From contig JANYBL010000044.1 in NCBI GenBank assembly GCA_025360815.1, positions 1-64,000 on the forward strand: a stretch of 64,000 nt of DNA, read 5' to 3'. Positions 1 to 8,634 of this stretch are shown one piece after another. Within the stretch, counting starts at the first letter, position 1. Every line of letters begins with the position of its first letter. The stretch is from Burkholderiales bacterium (GTDB lineage: Bacteria; Pseudomonadota; Gammaproteobacteria; Burkholderiales; Usitatibacteraceae). The notes under the pieces were generated by a model that searched no databases, was not told the origin of the DNA, and saw only the letters and a list, made by a program, of their open reading frames with translations. The position numbers were made by a program, and so were the translations under genes.

Positions 1-1222
1 CGGCAATCAAATAGCACTTCACCCCGTTGGGCATTGTCACCGGCATCGCTTGACGCTTTACGCCACGATCTAGTTTTTTATTTAGCTTACTAGTGGTACC
101 AATCAAATTATCGCCACTCGCGCGAGCCACGAAGTCCCCCACATTTCCATGACGCAGGTCTTGAATCCCCGCGCTGCGTACTTTGCTGAGCCTGGTGAAC
201 GGTGCTGAAAACGGCGTCATGCCGAGCAAAATATCGACCCAATGCCCTGCCCGCTCAAGGGGTGCGCCGTGATGCGGCGTGCCAAGGAAAATCATTTTTT
301 TTAAGTGGCGCACCCATGTGTGTTTGGCTTGCCGAGCAGCCTCGCTCGCGCTGCGGGCCACCAAACCGCCCATGCTGTGGCCGATGATGACAAGTTCCGT
401 AATTGGCGCCGGCCATTGTTTGACGAGCTGTTCTAAAAGTAGCGCTAATTCCTCCCCGTTGGCGGCAATATGTCGGCCCGAGTTATAGCGCACATAAAGC
501 GATGTGTAGCCAACATCTCGTGCCAGCGATGCACCATGATCATGACCATCACGCTGCCATTGCTGATCATTCATGCACAGTCCGTGCACAAGAATGAGGA
601 GCTTACCGTCGATGACCGGCTTTGCGCTCGCTTTACCATCAGTATTTGCGAAAAGATTTTTGATAGCGCGTTTATCTAGGGCAATAGCCTGGCCTGCATA
701 GCGAAGACTCATGTTGATCGCCAACGGGTTCTGTGTGGCCTCCAGATAATCGCCGAATACACCATTTATAGCTGCCAGCGCAGCTTCGAATCCATACGAC
801 GGAAGAGCACCATTTGCGGCCTCCGGTTTGATGGCTGATTTTGGAGCCGGATTTGTAGTCGATGGCGCTAACATCAGAGAGCCCTCCAGGTACTGCTGAT
901 AAGTTGCGAATGCAGAATCGAGCCCTGAACCCACCAAGTTGGTTACACCACGGACCCGGCGGTAGACAAAACCGGGGATACCGCTGGCTCGTCGGGTGGA
1001 AACATCGGAGGTTGAAGAAGCCCCGCCAATGCCAACGCCTTTGCCTTTCCCTTTCCCTTTCCCTTTCCCTTTGCCCTCCCCTTCCCCTTTTCCATTCCCT
1101 GCGCCGACTGGCGAGCCTGCCACAGGTCCAAGTACAGGTCCAAGTACAGGCCCTACTGCCAAGCCAGCGACTGAAGCAATCTGCCGATGTAGTTCCTCGA
1201 CAATATCGGTAACGCCCACCAC
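1..1222 (-). CDS. alpha/beta-hydrolase lipase/esterase, 3' end beyond the window
   Basis: The minus-strand frame reads a typical serine-hydrolase core: an oxyanion strand LLILVHGLCMND, then the nucleophile elbow VIIGHSMGGLVA (Ser codon at about 374-376), then FLGTPHHGAPLER, as in PGAP1/DUF676-like lipases. The frame is still open at position 1, so the C-terminus is missing. The N-terminal part carries [20 protein letters not shown] and GFVYRRVRGVTNLVG, which I recall as conserved in a betaproteobacterial hydrolase family. Between them lie VLGP and Gly-Lys repeats. The start is uncertain: the given end is the first GTG, but the conserved segment begins upstream of it, and no ATG, GTG or TTG occurs in frame between it and the TAG that ends the M48 gene (1307-1309). 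It probably acts on lipid or ester substrates in the envelope; the substrate is unknown. It is likely cotranscribed with the upstream M48 gene. Confidence 0.8.
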   Translation of the reverse strand, partial: MVGVTDIVEELHRQIASVAGLAVGPVLGPVLGPVAGSPVGAGNGKGEGEGKGKGKGKGKGKGVGIGGASSTSDVSTRRASGIPGFVYRRVRGVTNLVGSGLDSAFATYQQYLEGSLMLAPSTTNPAPKSAIKPEAANGALPSYGFEAALAAINGVFGDYLEATQNPLAINMSLRYAGQAIALDKRAIKNLFANTDGKASAKPVIDGKLLILVHGLCMNDQQWQRDGHDHGASLARDVGYTSLYVRYNSGRHIAANGEELALLLEQLVKQWPAPITELVIIGHSMGGLVARSASEAARQAKHTWVRHLKKMIFLGTPHHGAPLERAGHWVDILLGMTPFSAPFTRLSKVRSAGIQDLRHGNVGDFVARASGDNLIGTTSKLNKKLDRGVKRQAMPVTMPNGVKCYLIA

Positions 1223-1306
1223 CGCATCAACCGCTGCCCGGGATGCGCCGCGAAGTGTGTCTGCATCGATGTCGGCTGGCCTTTTCGTGTTGATGGGATG
1301 CCCAAT

Positions 1307-2569
1307 CTATCGCGGTTGGAAATCAGGAGGCGCAGCAGCCGTAGCTGAAGCCGCGGCTTCCGCTGCGCGAATGCGTTCGGCAGTAGCGGGATGGGTAGAA
1401 AGATAGCCGAAGCTACTTTTCTGTGACTTGTTTCCCGGTCTAGGTTCAGATGATTTTTCTGGCTCAGGAATTTTTTTGTTGGAGGCCACATCGTTCATAT
1501 CCGCCGATTTCTCGTCCTTCCGCGTGCCCTCATTTTCGTCGGTAACAGCGGCCGGATCCTTCGAATTTGCCACAGTAGGCTTGGGATCAGGAAAGCCAAG
1601 CCGCTTACGGAGTTTGCTGGCTTTGCTGTTTTTGCCAACCTCTTCTGTTGCCATCTCCAGTGCTCGCATAGCCGATGCGAATGCCAACGGCGAGCGACCG
1701 GTTTTTTTCAATAGGACGAAGGCGAAATCATCCGCCTCGCGCTCAAAATCGCGCGAATACCCGGTATGTGCCAGCACCGTGGGCCCGGCAATCGTCATTG
1801 TCGTCAGTGCCCCAACATCGCCGTAAATTGCTGTCGCGGCAAGCGCTGTGATTGAGCTTTGCAGCAGCGTGCGCAGGCTGTGACGGTTCTCGACATGCCC
1901 CAGCTCGTGGGCCAATACAGCCGCGGTCTCATCCACACTTTGCATCGCAGCAATAAGCTGATCCGTAACCACCACCACGCCGCCGGGTAATGCCAGCGCA
2001 TTAGGGCCGATCCAGCCGCCGTCACGGAATTCTAAGCGAACAGTTTTGGGCAGGTTGGAGGCGGCACGTAGTTGCTCAAACGCTTTTAACGTCTCATCAC
2101 GTCTTTTTTCAGCAATCTTACTAGGCTCAAAAATGGCGCTATCAAGCGAGCCCATGCTCGCCTCAGCCAGTTGCGATTCAATACCGTCCGGCAAGCGCTG
2201 GGCAATTTCCCGCGCCGCGAATGGGACGCCGTAAACATAGCCCAACGCAATTGCGACGACGACCCCTGCCATTGCCATAAACACAAACCCCAAATGTGAT
2301 TCCAAACGATGCGCAATCGTTCGTATTGAACCCGTCCCGAACGCCGCCGTGACAGCATCATGATCGTTGGTAACTGCCGCACTGCCATCGGGAAAATCAA
2401 GCCGACAAGGCACCCCCTTCAGCTGCGATTGAACCTTCACCGTCGATACCGGAAATTCTGACGAGCCCCCGTCATAGGCGATCACCGCCACATCACCCAC
2501 GACGGTGACGGTGGCAGCAATACGGTTGGCGGATTTGCCGTCGTAATAATCGGTGTCAATAGCGGTCAT
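1307..2569 (-). CDS. M48-family membrane metallopeptidase (HELGH)
   Basis: This 420-residue protein has the zinc-protease motif HELGH in AAVLAHELGHVENRHSLR, followed by FEREADDFA, which supplies the third zinc ligand, as in M48 peptidases of the BepA/Oma1 type. About 90 N-terminal residues form a small beta-rich domain typical of M48 proteins found next to YjgN-like genes. One membrane helix follows (about residues 94-115, MAMAGVVVAIALGYVYG), so the protease domain should be periplasmic. The C-terminal region has a charged low-complexity linker (about 330-385) and then the YLSTHPATAERI motif common to this family. It probably degrades misfolded or damaged envelope proteins. No clear Shine-Dalgarno is visible; the start region holds a duplicated decamer. 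The downstream lipase is in the same frame after a single TAG. Confidence 0.9.
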   Translation of the reverse strand: MTAIDTDYYDGKSANRIAATVTVVGDVAVIAYDGGSSEFPVSTVKVQSQLKGVPCRLDFPDGSAAVTNDHDAVTAAFGTGSIRTIAHRLESHLGFVFMAMAGVVVAIALGYVYGVPFAAREIAQRLPDGIESQLAEASMGSLDSAIFEPSKIAEKRRDETLKAFEQLRAASNLPKTVRLEFRDGGWIGPNALALPGGVVVVTDQLIAAMQSVDETAAVLAHELGHVENRHSLRTLLQSSITALAATAIYGDVGALTTMTIAGPTVLAHTGYSRDFEREADDFAFVLLKKTGRSPLAFASAMRALEMATEEVGKNSKASKLRKRLGFPDPKPTVANSKDPAAVTDENEGTRKDEKSADMNDVASNKKIPEPEKSSEPRPGNKSQKSSFGYLSTHPATAERIRAAEAAASATAAAPPDFQPR

Positions 2570-2647
2570 TGGCGGTCATTAGCGTCATAGATTTGCGGAC
2601 AAAATTAGCTGCGTCAATAAAAATCGATTTAAATTAATGAGAATCCG

Positions 2648-3994
2648 TTAAAGCGAGAGGTCAATCGCAAAGAATTCGCCTAGCTCTTCACCCGCAGCAC
2701 CTACCTGCGCGGTCACCCCACCGATAAGCGAGTCGAGTGATGACGTCGATTGCAACGACACGCAATCGGTGCGATAACGCGTAACGCGGATCACTGCCCA
2801 AGGGATTGCCAAGCCGAACGTAAACAAAATTGCGAGCATGTTAACAAAATAGAGCTTCATCAATCTGCGTGCCTTCAACGCGCTCGTGAACGAAACCTGT
2901 CTATCAAGCTGTGTATGGTTGAACACCAAATTGCCGATGCGTGATTTTGTATATGCAATTGAGAATGAGCCCATCACAAAATAAAATACGACCGCAAGAA
3001 ACGGCGCAATGATGGTGGCCAATCCGGGCAATTCAGCATACACATTGTTGCCCGATACGCCGATAGCCACCGCGATCAATATTGCAATAATGATCGAGAA
3101 GATGAACAGCAAAACGACAAAAATAAGAATCGTCAGAAAATATATTTTATAAAAAGAACCGATACCAACATCAATGGAAAATGGCGCAGCCCCATATTGA
3201 GACTGATTGATATGCAACTTTTTAAGAGCGCCAATGGCATAGGGGTAAGCAGCGATCATCGCTACAAATTGCAAACCAAGTACTACCCAAAGCATTGTTG
3301 GCGGCGCAACTTTGCCGGTTTGGTCAATCTCTGGCATCAGCAACGGAAAAATCAACACGATTGCAATCGGCCAAATCGCTTTCAACACCTCTATATAAGT
3401 TGCATGGAAACGAAACCGAATGTTGCGATAGCTTGAATTGAACGCATTAAAGGCCATCGAGCGCGAGATGAACCAAGGTGCAGCCGCAAATAGAATAAGC
3501 GCCAACAACGCCGCAACTTTCGGCATAAAGTGGGCCACACCTGAATAGGTGGCAAACGCTGCCGCTGCAATCAGCCGCCCTTTAAGAATCGCAATCGGAT
3601 TGCCGTGATATTCAAAATTCGCATCTGCAACCCAAGTGTGGCCATAAAAGTAGCGCTTCTTGCGTACCTTCGCCCATGCAGAGTAAATGCCCAACGTGAT
3701 GATCGTCAAAAATAAGTTAACAATCCAAATTCCAAAAAATTCGCCGGCGGTCCCCGTAAACCGAAACGGGTGCGTTTCGGGGGCAACTGACTCGGTCATG
3801 TTTGCCATCTCGGAAGGCGGGGCTGGGGTTGAGCCCTCTTCCTGCTCTGATGTTGTTTCTGATGTTGTTTCTGTTTTCGCTCCGGACGGCGGTGAAAGCG
3901 ATTGCGGGCCGCTTATGGCCTCTTTACCGTTCGCCAAGTTGCTATCGATTGGATTGTCAGCGCTAGTGCTCGCTGGCGAGGTTACGTCTTGCAT
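2648..3994 (-). CDS. YjgN/DUF898-family multi-span membrane protein
   Basis: The start is set at the ATG giving MQDVTSPAS because GGGAG lies eight bases upstream; an in-frame ATG 57 bases earlier would add an atypical N-terminus. A hydrophilic, Ser/Thr/Glu-rich stretch of about 75 residues precedes the domain. The DUF898 hallmark follows: FTGTAGEFFGIW, then TLGIYSAWAKVRKKRYFYGH, then FEYHGNP. Several membrane helices alternate with repeats of the same pattern, ending in SFTSALKARRLMKLYFVN and FGLAIPWAVIRVTRYR. The family is an inner-membrane protein of unknown biochemical function. It sits 78 bp upstream of the M48 peptidase on the same strand, a pairing I recall from other betaproteobacteria, which suggests a shared envelope role. 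Confidence 0.9.
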   Translation of the reverse strand: MQDVTSPASTSADNPIDSNLANGKEAISGPQSLSPPSGAKTETTSETTSEQEEGSTPAPPSEMANMTESVAPETHPFRFTGTAGEFFGIWIVNLFLTIITLGIYSAWAKVRKKRYFYGHTWVADANFEYHGNPIAILKGRLIAAAAFATYSGVAHFMPKVAALLALILFAAAPWFISRSMAFNAFNSSYRNIRFRFHATYIEVLKAIWPIAIVLIFPLLMPEIDQTGKVAPPTMLWVVLGLQFVAMIAAYPYAIGALKKLHINQSQYGAAPFSIDVGIGSFYKIYFLTILIFVVLLFIFSIIIAILIAVAIGVSGNNVYAELPGLATIIAPFLAVVFYFVMGSFSIAYTKSRIGNLVFNHTQLDRQVSFTSALKARRLMKLYFVNMLAILFTFGLAIPWAVIRVTRYRTDCVSLQSTSSLDSLIGGVTAQVGAAGEELGEFFAIDLSL

Positions 3995-4213
3995 CAATCG
4001 TCTCCCAAGTTGCTTAGTTGTAAATTTATTACCGCAGCGCAACGAACCCAAAACATGGACGTTGAACGAATTCGCCGTAGCCAGTGGATTATTTGATTTT
4101 TACCAAGCGAAGATCATGCCTTGTCACCCATTTTGACAACGCATGTACCATCCACATTTTACCCACCCCGTTTTGCGACGGAAAAAAATTGAAATGAAAT
4201 CGGTGAAAAATAA

Positions 4214-4240
4214 CAAAAAAGCCCGCGCAACGGCGGGCTT
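4214..4240 (-). terminator. Rho-independent terminator of tRNA-Val
   Basis: On the minus strand GCCCGC and GCGGGC pair around a six-base loop and are followed by TTTTTT. The hairpin begins 13 bases after the encoded CCA of the tRNA, so it most likely ends that transcript. Confidence 0.85.
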
Positions 4241-4252
4241 GATTCATCAATT

Positions 4253-4327
4253 TGGTGGGCAGTACAAGATTCGAACTTGTGACCACTTGGATGTCGACCA
4301 AGGACTCTACCACTGAGCTAACTGCCC
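4253..4327 (-). tRNA. tRNA-Val (anticodon GAC)
   Basis: The minus strand folds into a full cloverleaf. The acceptor stem is GGGCAGT/ACTGCCC with discriminator A and an encoded CCA. The D-arm has GCTC...GAGT, the anticodon stem is CTTGG/CCAAG around the loop TCGACAT, which places GAC at positions 34-36, and the T-arm is ACAAG TTCGAAT CTTGT. It has its own promoter and terminator. Confidence 0.95.
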
Positions 4328-4336
4328 CACATTGAC

Positions 4337-4370
4337 ATTATATTATAGCTTTTACACGTCGCAAGCACAA
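4337..4370 (-). promoter_or_regulatory. sigma70-type promoter of tRNA-Val
   Basis: On the minus strand TTGTGC (4365-4370) and TATAAT (4342-4347) are separated by exactly 17 bases. An overlapping alternative pairs TTGCGA (4359-4364) with a second TATAAT (4337-4342) over 16 bases. Either places the start of transcription a few bases before the mature tRNA 5' end. Confidence 0.75.
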
Positions 4371-4587
4371 TAAAAATGCAACGAAAATACGGGATTGTTG
4401 ATGCGTTTAACTTCAGTACTCATTTTTTTGCGGATTGCAGTATAAAAGCCATTCAATCGGCCAAAAATCGAATCGTTAGGCCTATGGTTGCATATCCTCT
4501 ATAGCGTAGCTAGCGTCCGTATAGCCGGTGTCATGCGCATGGTCCCGATGGTCCTTACGATCTCAACTTGGGCCACACTATTCATGA

Positions 4588-4610
4588 TGTCATTTAAAGT
4601 ATAAATGACA
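4588..4610. promoter_or_regulatory. perfect 9-bp inverted repeat, operator-like
   Basis: TGTCATTTA and TAAATGACA are perfect inverted repeats around AAGTA. The element lies between the 3' end of the glycine-zipper gene and the tRNA promoter. It is AT-rich without a T-run, so it resembles a protein-binding site more than a terminator, but no gene start is close. Function unknown. Confidence 0.4.
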
Positions 4611-4673
4611 GTGTCGATCTTAATGTCAATCACAGTACTGCTCAGGGCATCTCCACCACCGCCGCGCGATTCG

Positions 4674-5540
4674 CTAATCACGCAAAATGCGTCCGTTTTC
4701 GAGGCGCACCTTATCGCCCACCCGGACGCCGGGCATAACATCGTAGCGCACTGTTTGGAAGGTGTTGTCGTCCATCCGCACGCGGACTTCATAGTTGCTG
4801 ACTGTTTTGGCATTTCTCTCGACCGTGTTACCAAGAACAGCGCCGCCGACCGCACCAGCGACCGTGGCGACATCTTTGCCATGGCCTTTGCCGACTTGGT
4901 GGCCGAGTAGACCACCCAATAAACCGCCCAGCACTGCGCCCGCGCCGCTACCCTCGCCTTGTTTGGCAATCGCATTCACGCTGCTCACGATGCCACAGGA
5001 TTGGCAGATAGCTGGCTCCGCAGCTTTGGCGGATGCCACTTCAAAAGCGGGAACACTATTTTGTGCATACACAGGGTTAGGCTGACGATTGCTTGCCGCA
5101 GATGATGCCTCGCCGGCGCTGCGGGGCGCGGCGCCAGATACGCTGATTGAAGTTGATTTGGCTGGGGTTGAATGTTGTAACGCATTATTCGCGGCAGGCG
5201 CTGACTTTGCCAATGGCTGGCCGATCGCTTTGTTGTCAATCGGATTGAGGGTGGTGCCAGCGCTCGCAGCTGGACCCGCAGCGACCGGCGCGGTAGTCGA
5301 TGACGACAATGCTGCGGATGCGGCGGCGAACGGTTCGGATTTTGCCGCTGCCGGTTGAGACGAACTGGAATAAGCACTTGGGATGATACCGGTCATGACG
5401 CCCACGCCAACACCACAAAACAGTGTGACCGCGCCAGCGGCCACAATCAGCATTGGATGGGTTCTACGAAAGCTAGGCCCGGCAGGCGTATTGTTTACAG
5501 ACTGTACAACTTCACGCGGGGCATCGTTTAAATTTGGCAT
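4674..5540 (-). CDS. glycine-zipper (2TM) membrane protein
   Basis: The protein has 288 residues. A cytoplasmic N-terminus is followed by one membrane helix (about 30-52, HPMLIVAAGAVTLFCGVGVG), then a long Ala/Ser/Pro-rich linker (about 55-165). A C-terminal domain starts at CQSCGIVSSVNAI and contains the glycine zipper GAGAVLGGLLGGLLGHQVGKG and a second zipper GAVGGAVLGNTVE. It ends with a small strand-rich region (VRVRMDDNTFQTVRYDV) of the type found in Rick_17kDa/SlyB-like envelope proteins. It probably sits in the inner membrane with the zipper domain in the periplasm. The role is likely envelope integrity, with no enzyme activity expected. A second zipper protein with a related C-terminal layout is at 22.1-22.9 kb. 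Confidence 0.85.
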   Translation of the reverse strand: MPNLNDAPREVVQSVNNTPAGPSFRRTHPMLIVAAGAVTLFCGVGVGVMTGIIPSAYSSSSQPAAAKSEPFAAASAALSSSTTAPVAAGPAASAGTTLNPIDNKAIGQPLAKSAPAANNALQHSTPAKSTSISVSGAAPRSAGEASSAASNRQPNPVYAQNSVPAFEVASAKAAEPAICQSCGIVSSVNAIAKQGEGSGAGAVLGGLLGGLLGHQVGKGHGKDVATVAGAVGGAVLGNTVERNAKTVSNYEVRVRMDDNTFQTVRYDVMPGVRVGDKVRLENGRILRD

Positions 5541-5916
5541 TGCAGACTCCTAAAATAATAAAGAACAGTCTGGCACGCACCGTTCTTTGCGATTAACGCC
5601 TTGCCTGCGCAGCCGTTGACGACTCGACGTTGACGGTTTAATTGTGGCAGCACAGCGATTGCGCTAATGATTGTCATTAGGGGTTGTCATTAGGGGTTGA
5701 CATTAGGGAGCGACAAATTCGCAATCCACCAAATTCCCCTTTGCGAACGAGGTCGCCCAACACCGTTCACGCGCCATGAACGTGGCACTAGCGCGCACCA
5801 ACTTGCTTGCCTGAAGAACTCGACCATGAGCCCAAACGCCGCACCAGTGCTAGCGTTTGGCTGAATTCCTGTTAACGGTAAATATACTGAGAAAACATCA
5901 ATTTGGGTTTTGAGGG
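5541..5916. other. intergenic region without a gene
   Basis: No coding frame is supported here. The stretch holds the upstream region of the glycine-zipper gene, a short tandem repeat at 5671-5708, and the 3' flank of the PH-domain gene. Confidence 0.6.
5671..5708. repeat. three tandem copies of a 13-bp unit
   Basis: TTGTCATTAGGGG occurs twice in a row (5671-5683, 5684-5696), followed by TTGACATTAGGG with one change and one base fewer. It lies about 130-170 bases upstream of the glycine-zipper start. Confidence 0.85.
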
Positions 5917-6543
5917 TTATCGCTTATCCTGCATCATCGTCGCAATTTCATCAAGCCGTACCTGAATCGCTTTCAAAATTGCGGTTTGTTCATCGCGCGA
6001 TTGTTTCGCCGATGCAGCTTGCTCACTCTCGACTGCGCTTTGCATAACCGATGCTCCCGGTGCGGCGTGCGTCGGATATTTCAACGCTTCACGACGCCTT
6101 AAAATTTGTTGCCGGAATGCATTCGCGTCGATGATGCCGGTGAGCTGCATGTCGTTCGCTTGGCCTTGGCTCTGGCCTGCAGTTTCAAACTTTAGTGTAC
6201 TCAGGTGAAAGCGTTTTAAAATCGGCCCCTCCAAAAACGTCACATCTTGAATATTCTCCAGCGGAATCGTTTTCTCAACCTGCACTAAAATACCTTTGCG
6301 AAACCGCAATGAGCGCTCGCCCAACTCACATTCCAGCTTGTCAAAATAATGCTTTGCCCACCACTGCCCAACGCCTAGAAACCAAATAATCGCCAGTGGA
6401 ATACCAATGATCGTGAGCGCGAGTGTGCAGCCAATCTTGATCACCAAATATGGACGAATCAGCGGGTTAAACTCGGCTTTAACTAACGTTTTATTGGCTA
6501 ATTCTGCTGCCGGTTCGATTGCCGGGAGTTGGGATGCGTTCAT
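5917..6543 (-). CDS. bacterial PH-domain (bPH2, YdbS-like) membrane protein
   Basis: The protein has 208 residues. After a short N-terminus two hydrophobic segments (about 32-60, YLVIKIGCTLALTIIGIPLA then IIWFLGVGQWW) form a membrane hairpin. A bPH2 domain follows with the typical strand pattern LRFRKGILVQVEKTIPLENI, QDVTFLEGPILKRFHLSTLK and FETAGQ. The C-terminal part is a charged helix (about 145-208). Proteins of this type are membrane-bound with a cytoplasmic PH-like domain of unknown ligand. It is divergent from the amidotransferase operon, with 177 bp between the two starts. Confidence 0.8.
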   Translation of the reverse strand: MNASQLPAIEPAAELANKTLVKAEFNPLIRPYLVIKIGCTLALTIIGIPLAIIWFLGVGQWWAKHYFDKLECELGERSLRFRKGILVQVEKTIPLENIQDVTFLEGPILKRFHLSTLKFETAGQSQGQANDMQLTGIIDANAFRQQILRRREALKYPTHAAPGASVMQSAVESEQAASAKQSRDEQTAILKAIQVRLDEIATMMQDKR

Positions 6544-6720
6544 GATTTCCTGCCTTATGTCGTGTTGAGTGGCGTGTTGAGTGTCGGATTTAGTGTTGCA
6601 TCAAGTAAACTTCTACTTTAACGCTAAAAATAGAGCTTGAAAATCTCTCCACCCAAAGCCAACACGCATGCCATTTCGCAAACGATCAATCGCCAACAAT
6701 AAAGCCCCCGAAAGCGCATC

Positions 6721-8631
6721 ATGTGCGGCATAAGCGGCTTTGTTTTCAACTCGTCCAACTCGTCATCTGCGCTCACCACTTCATACGATAAATCGGCTAC
6801 CTTGCGCCGTATGAATCGTAAGCTCGCGCATCGCGGCCCCGACGCGGAAGGCTATGCCGAACTCGGTGGGGCTTTTTTAGGGCATCGCCGGCTGTCGGTC
6901 ATCGATATTGAGTCGAGCTCACAACCAATGCCAACGGCGGATGGCCGCCACACCATTGTTTTCAACGGTGAGATGTATAACTACAAAGCGTTGCGAGCCG
7001 AATTGCAAATGCTAGGACGCAGCTTCCGCACAGCAGGCGACACTGAAGTCACACTGCAAGCAGTTGCGCAATACGGCGAGTCTGCGCTCGACAAACTCCA
7101 AGGCGAGTTCGCGTTCGCCTGCTGGGACACCCAAACCCAGACATTGTTTTGCGCACGCGATCGTTTAGGGGTGAAGCCACTCCACTACTTTTTCGACGGC
7201 GCGGTGTTTGCGTTCGCGTCTGAAATTAAAGCGCTACTAGAGCATCCTGCCGTTTCGCGCGAATTAGACTTGGATGCCTTGGGCATATTTTTGGAATGCC
7301 AATATATTCCAGCACCGCTCACTATTTACAAGAACATTCGCAAGCTGCCCGCAGGGCATGCGTTGAAATTGGAGAATGGCCAACTGCGCGAATGGTCTTA
7401 CTGGCAGCCAAGTTATGCGTTGAAGCCAGATTGGGATGAAGCTGAATCACTGGCACGATTAGATGCTCAGTTGCGTCGGTCGGTAGAATCAATGTTGGTG
7501 GCCGACGTGCCACTGGGTGCATTTGTGAGCGGCGGCATTGATTCGAGCCTAATCGCCGCGATCATGACCGACATTACCGGCAAGCCTATCGAAACCTTTA
7601 ATTTGGGTTTTCAAAGCAACGATAACGTAAGCGACACCACCCAAAGCGAACATATTTACGCCGAGCGTGCAGCCAAGCATATTGGTGCAAACCACCATGC
7701 GCTGATGGTTACGCCTGACGACGTGCTCGGCGCTTTCGACAGCTGGGTCGATGTATTCGACGAACCCTTCGGCGACCAAGCCGCATTGCCGACCATGCTG
7801 CTATCCAAGCTCACCCGCCAGCATGTTACCGTCGCCCTCACCGGCGAAGGCGCTGATGAATTATTTTCCGGCTACAGCAATTACCGTAAACGAGTTTCCG
7901 AAGAGAAATTCACCGGCTTGCTCGGCGCTCGCTATTCGCCGTTACGCGCAGCGATCCCGCTAATGCCCGCCAGCATTCAAAAAGATCGCGTCATAAAAGC
8001 GATTGGCCTGCCTCTTGGGAAGCGCTATGCGACGATCCCTAATGTGTTTGATCGCGCCACGCATCCGAGCTTGTTTTCGGACGCTTTGCAGCGTCATCAA
8101 AAAACCCACATTGCTGACTACGCAGCAAAGTTTTTCGATGAATGCAATGCCAAGGATTACCTTGAAAAACTCATGCACGTCGATATGCGGCTTTGGCTGC
8201 CCGATGATTTACTTACCAAGGTGGATCGCGCCACGATGGCGTATTCGCTGGAAGCGCGGGTACCGTACCTTGATCACGAGTTCGTTGAATTTGTTGCGAA
8301 GCTCAATCCGGCCCTCAAGCAAAACGGTAAAATCACCAAATACTTGTTGAAAAAATTAGCTGAGAAATATCTACCTTATTCCATTGTCCATCGCGGTAAG
8401 CAGGGCTTTGTGATGCCGTTATCGCCTTGGCTGGAAGGCGGATTGAAAAAACATATGGAAGCCTCGCTTGGGCCGGATGGGTTGCAAAAGCGCGGACTCT
8501 TTCGCGACGGTGCACTGGCAAACTTACTGCGCCAACACCGTCGCGGCGCCAGCAATCATGCAGGACGGCTGTGGGCCCTGACAGTGTTGGAGCTGTGGTT
8601 GCAACGACATCAACCTGATTTCAAATTATGA
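6721..8631 (+). CDS. asnB: asparagine-synthase-type amidotransferase (exosortase-system-associated type)
   Basis: The start is fixed by the catalytic Cys-2 of class II glutamine amidotransferases (MCGISGFVF). The N-terminal glutaminase domain carries RGPDAEGY, GHRRLSVID, VFNGEMYNY and GDTEV. The C-terminal synthetase domain has the ATP PP-loop SGGIDSSLIAAI (about residue 265) and LTGEGADELFSGYSNY. The product has 636 residues and would transfer amide nitrogen from glutamine to an ATP-activated carboxylate. The length, together with the following glycosyltransferases, fits the subfamily encoded in exosortase/PEP-CTERM exopolysaccharide loci, where the acceptor is thought to be a sugar or surface polymer rather than free aspartate. 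No exosortase is in this window. The GT4 gene starts four bases after the stop, so the two are translationally coupled. Confidence 0.85.
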   Translation: MCGISGFVFNSSNSSSALTTSYDKSATLRRMNRKLAHRGPDAEGYAELGGAFLGHRRLSVIDIESSSQPMPTADGRHTIVFNGEMYNYKALRAELQMLGRSFRTAGDTEVTLQAVAQYGESALDKLQGEFAFACWDTQTQTLFCARDRLGVKPLHYFFDGAVFAFASEIKALLEHPAVSRELDLDALGIFLECQYIPAPLTIYKNIRKLPAGHALKLENGQLREWSYWQPSYALKPDWDEAESLARLDAQLRRSVESMLVADVPLGAFVSGGIDSSLIAAIMTDITGKPIETFNLGFQSNDNVSDTTQSEHIYAERAAKHIGANHHALMVTPDDVLGAFDSWVDVFDEPFGDQAALPTMLLSKLTRQHVTVALTGEGADELFSGYSNYRKRVSEEKFTGLLGARYSPLRAAIPLMPASIQKDRVIKAIGLPLGKRYATIPNVFDRATHPSLFSDALQRHQKTHIADYAAKFFDECNAKDYLEKLMHVDMRLWLPDDLLTKVDRATMAYSLEARVPYLDHEFVEFVAKLNPALKQNGKITKYLLKKLAEKYLPYSIVHRGKQGFVMPLSPWLEGGLKKHMEASLGPDGLQKRGLFRDGALANLLRQHRRGASNHAGRLWALTVLELWLQRHQPDFKL

Positions 8632-8634
8632 AAA

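Noticed and set aside
996-1406. Plus-strand frame of 136 codons with Pro-Phe repeats
   Set aside because: It is antisense to the lipase repeat region and to the end of the M48 gene; the minus strand encodes recognisable family motifs.
4089-4313. Minus-strand frame of 74 codons
   Set aside because: It runs through the tRNA-Val gene and its terminator, so it is not a protein gene.
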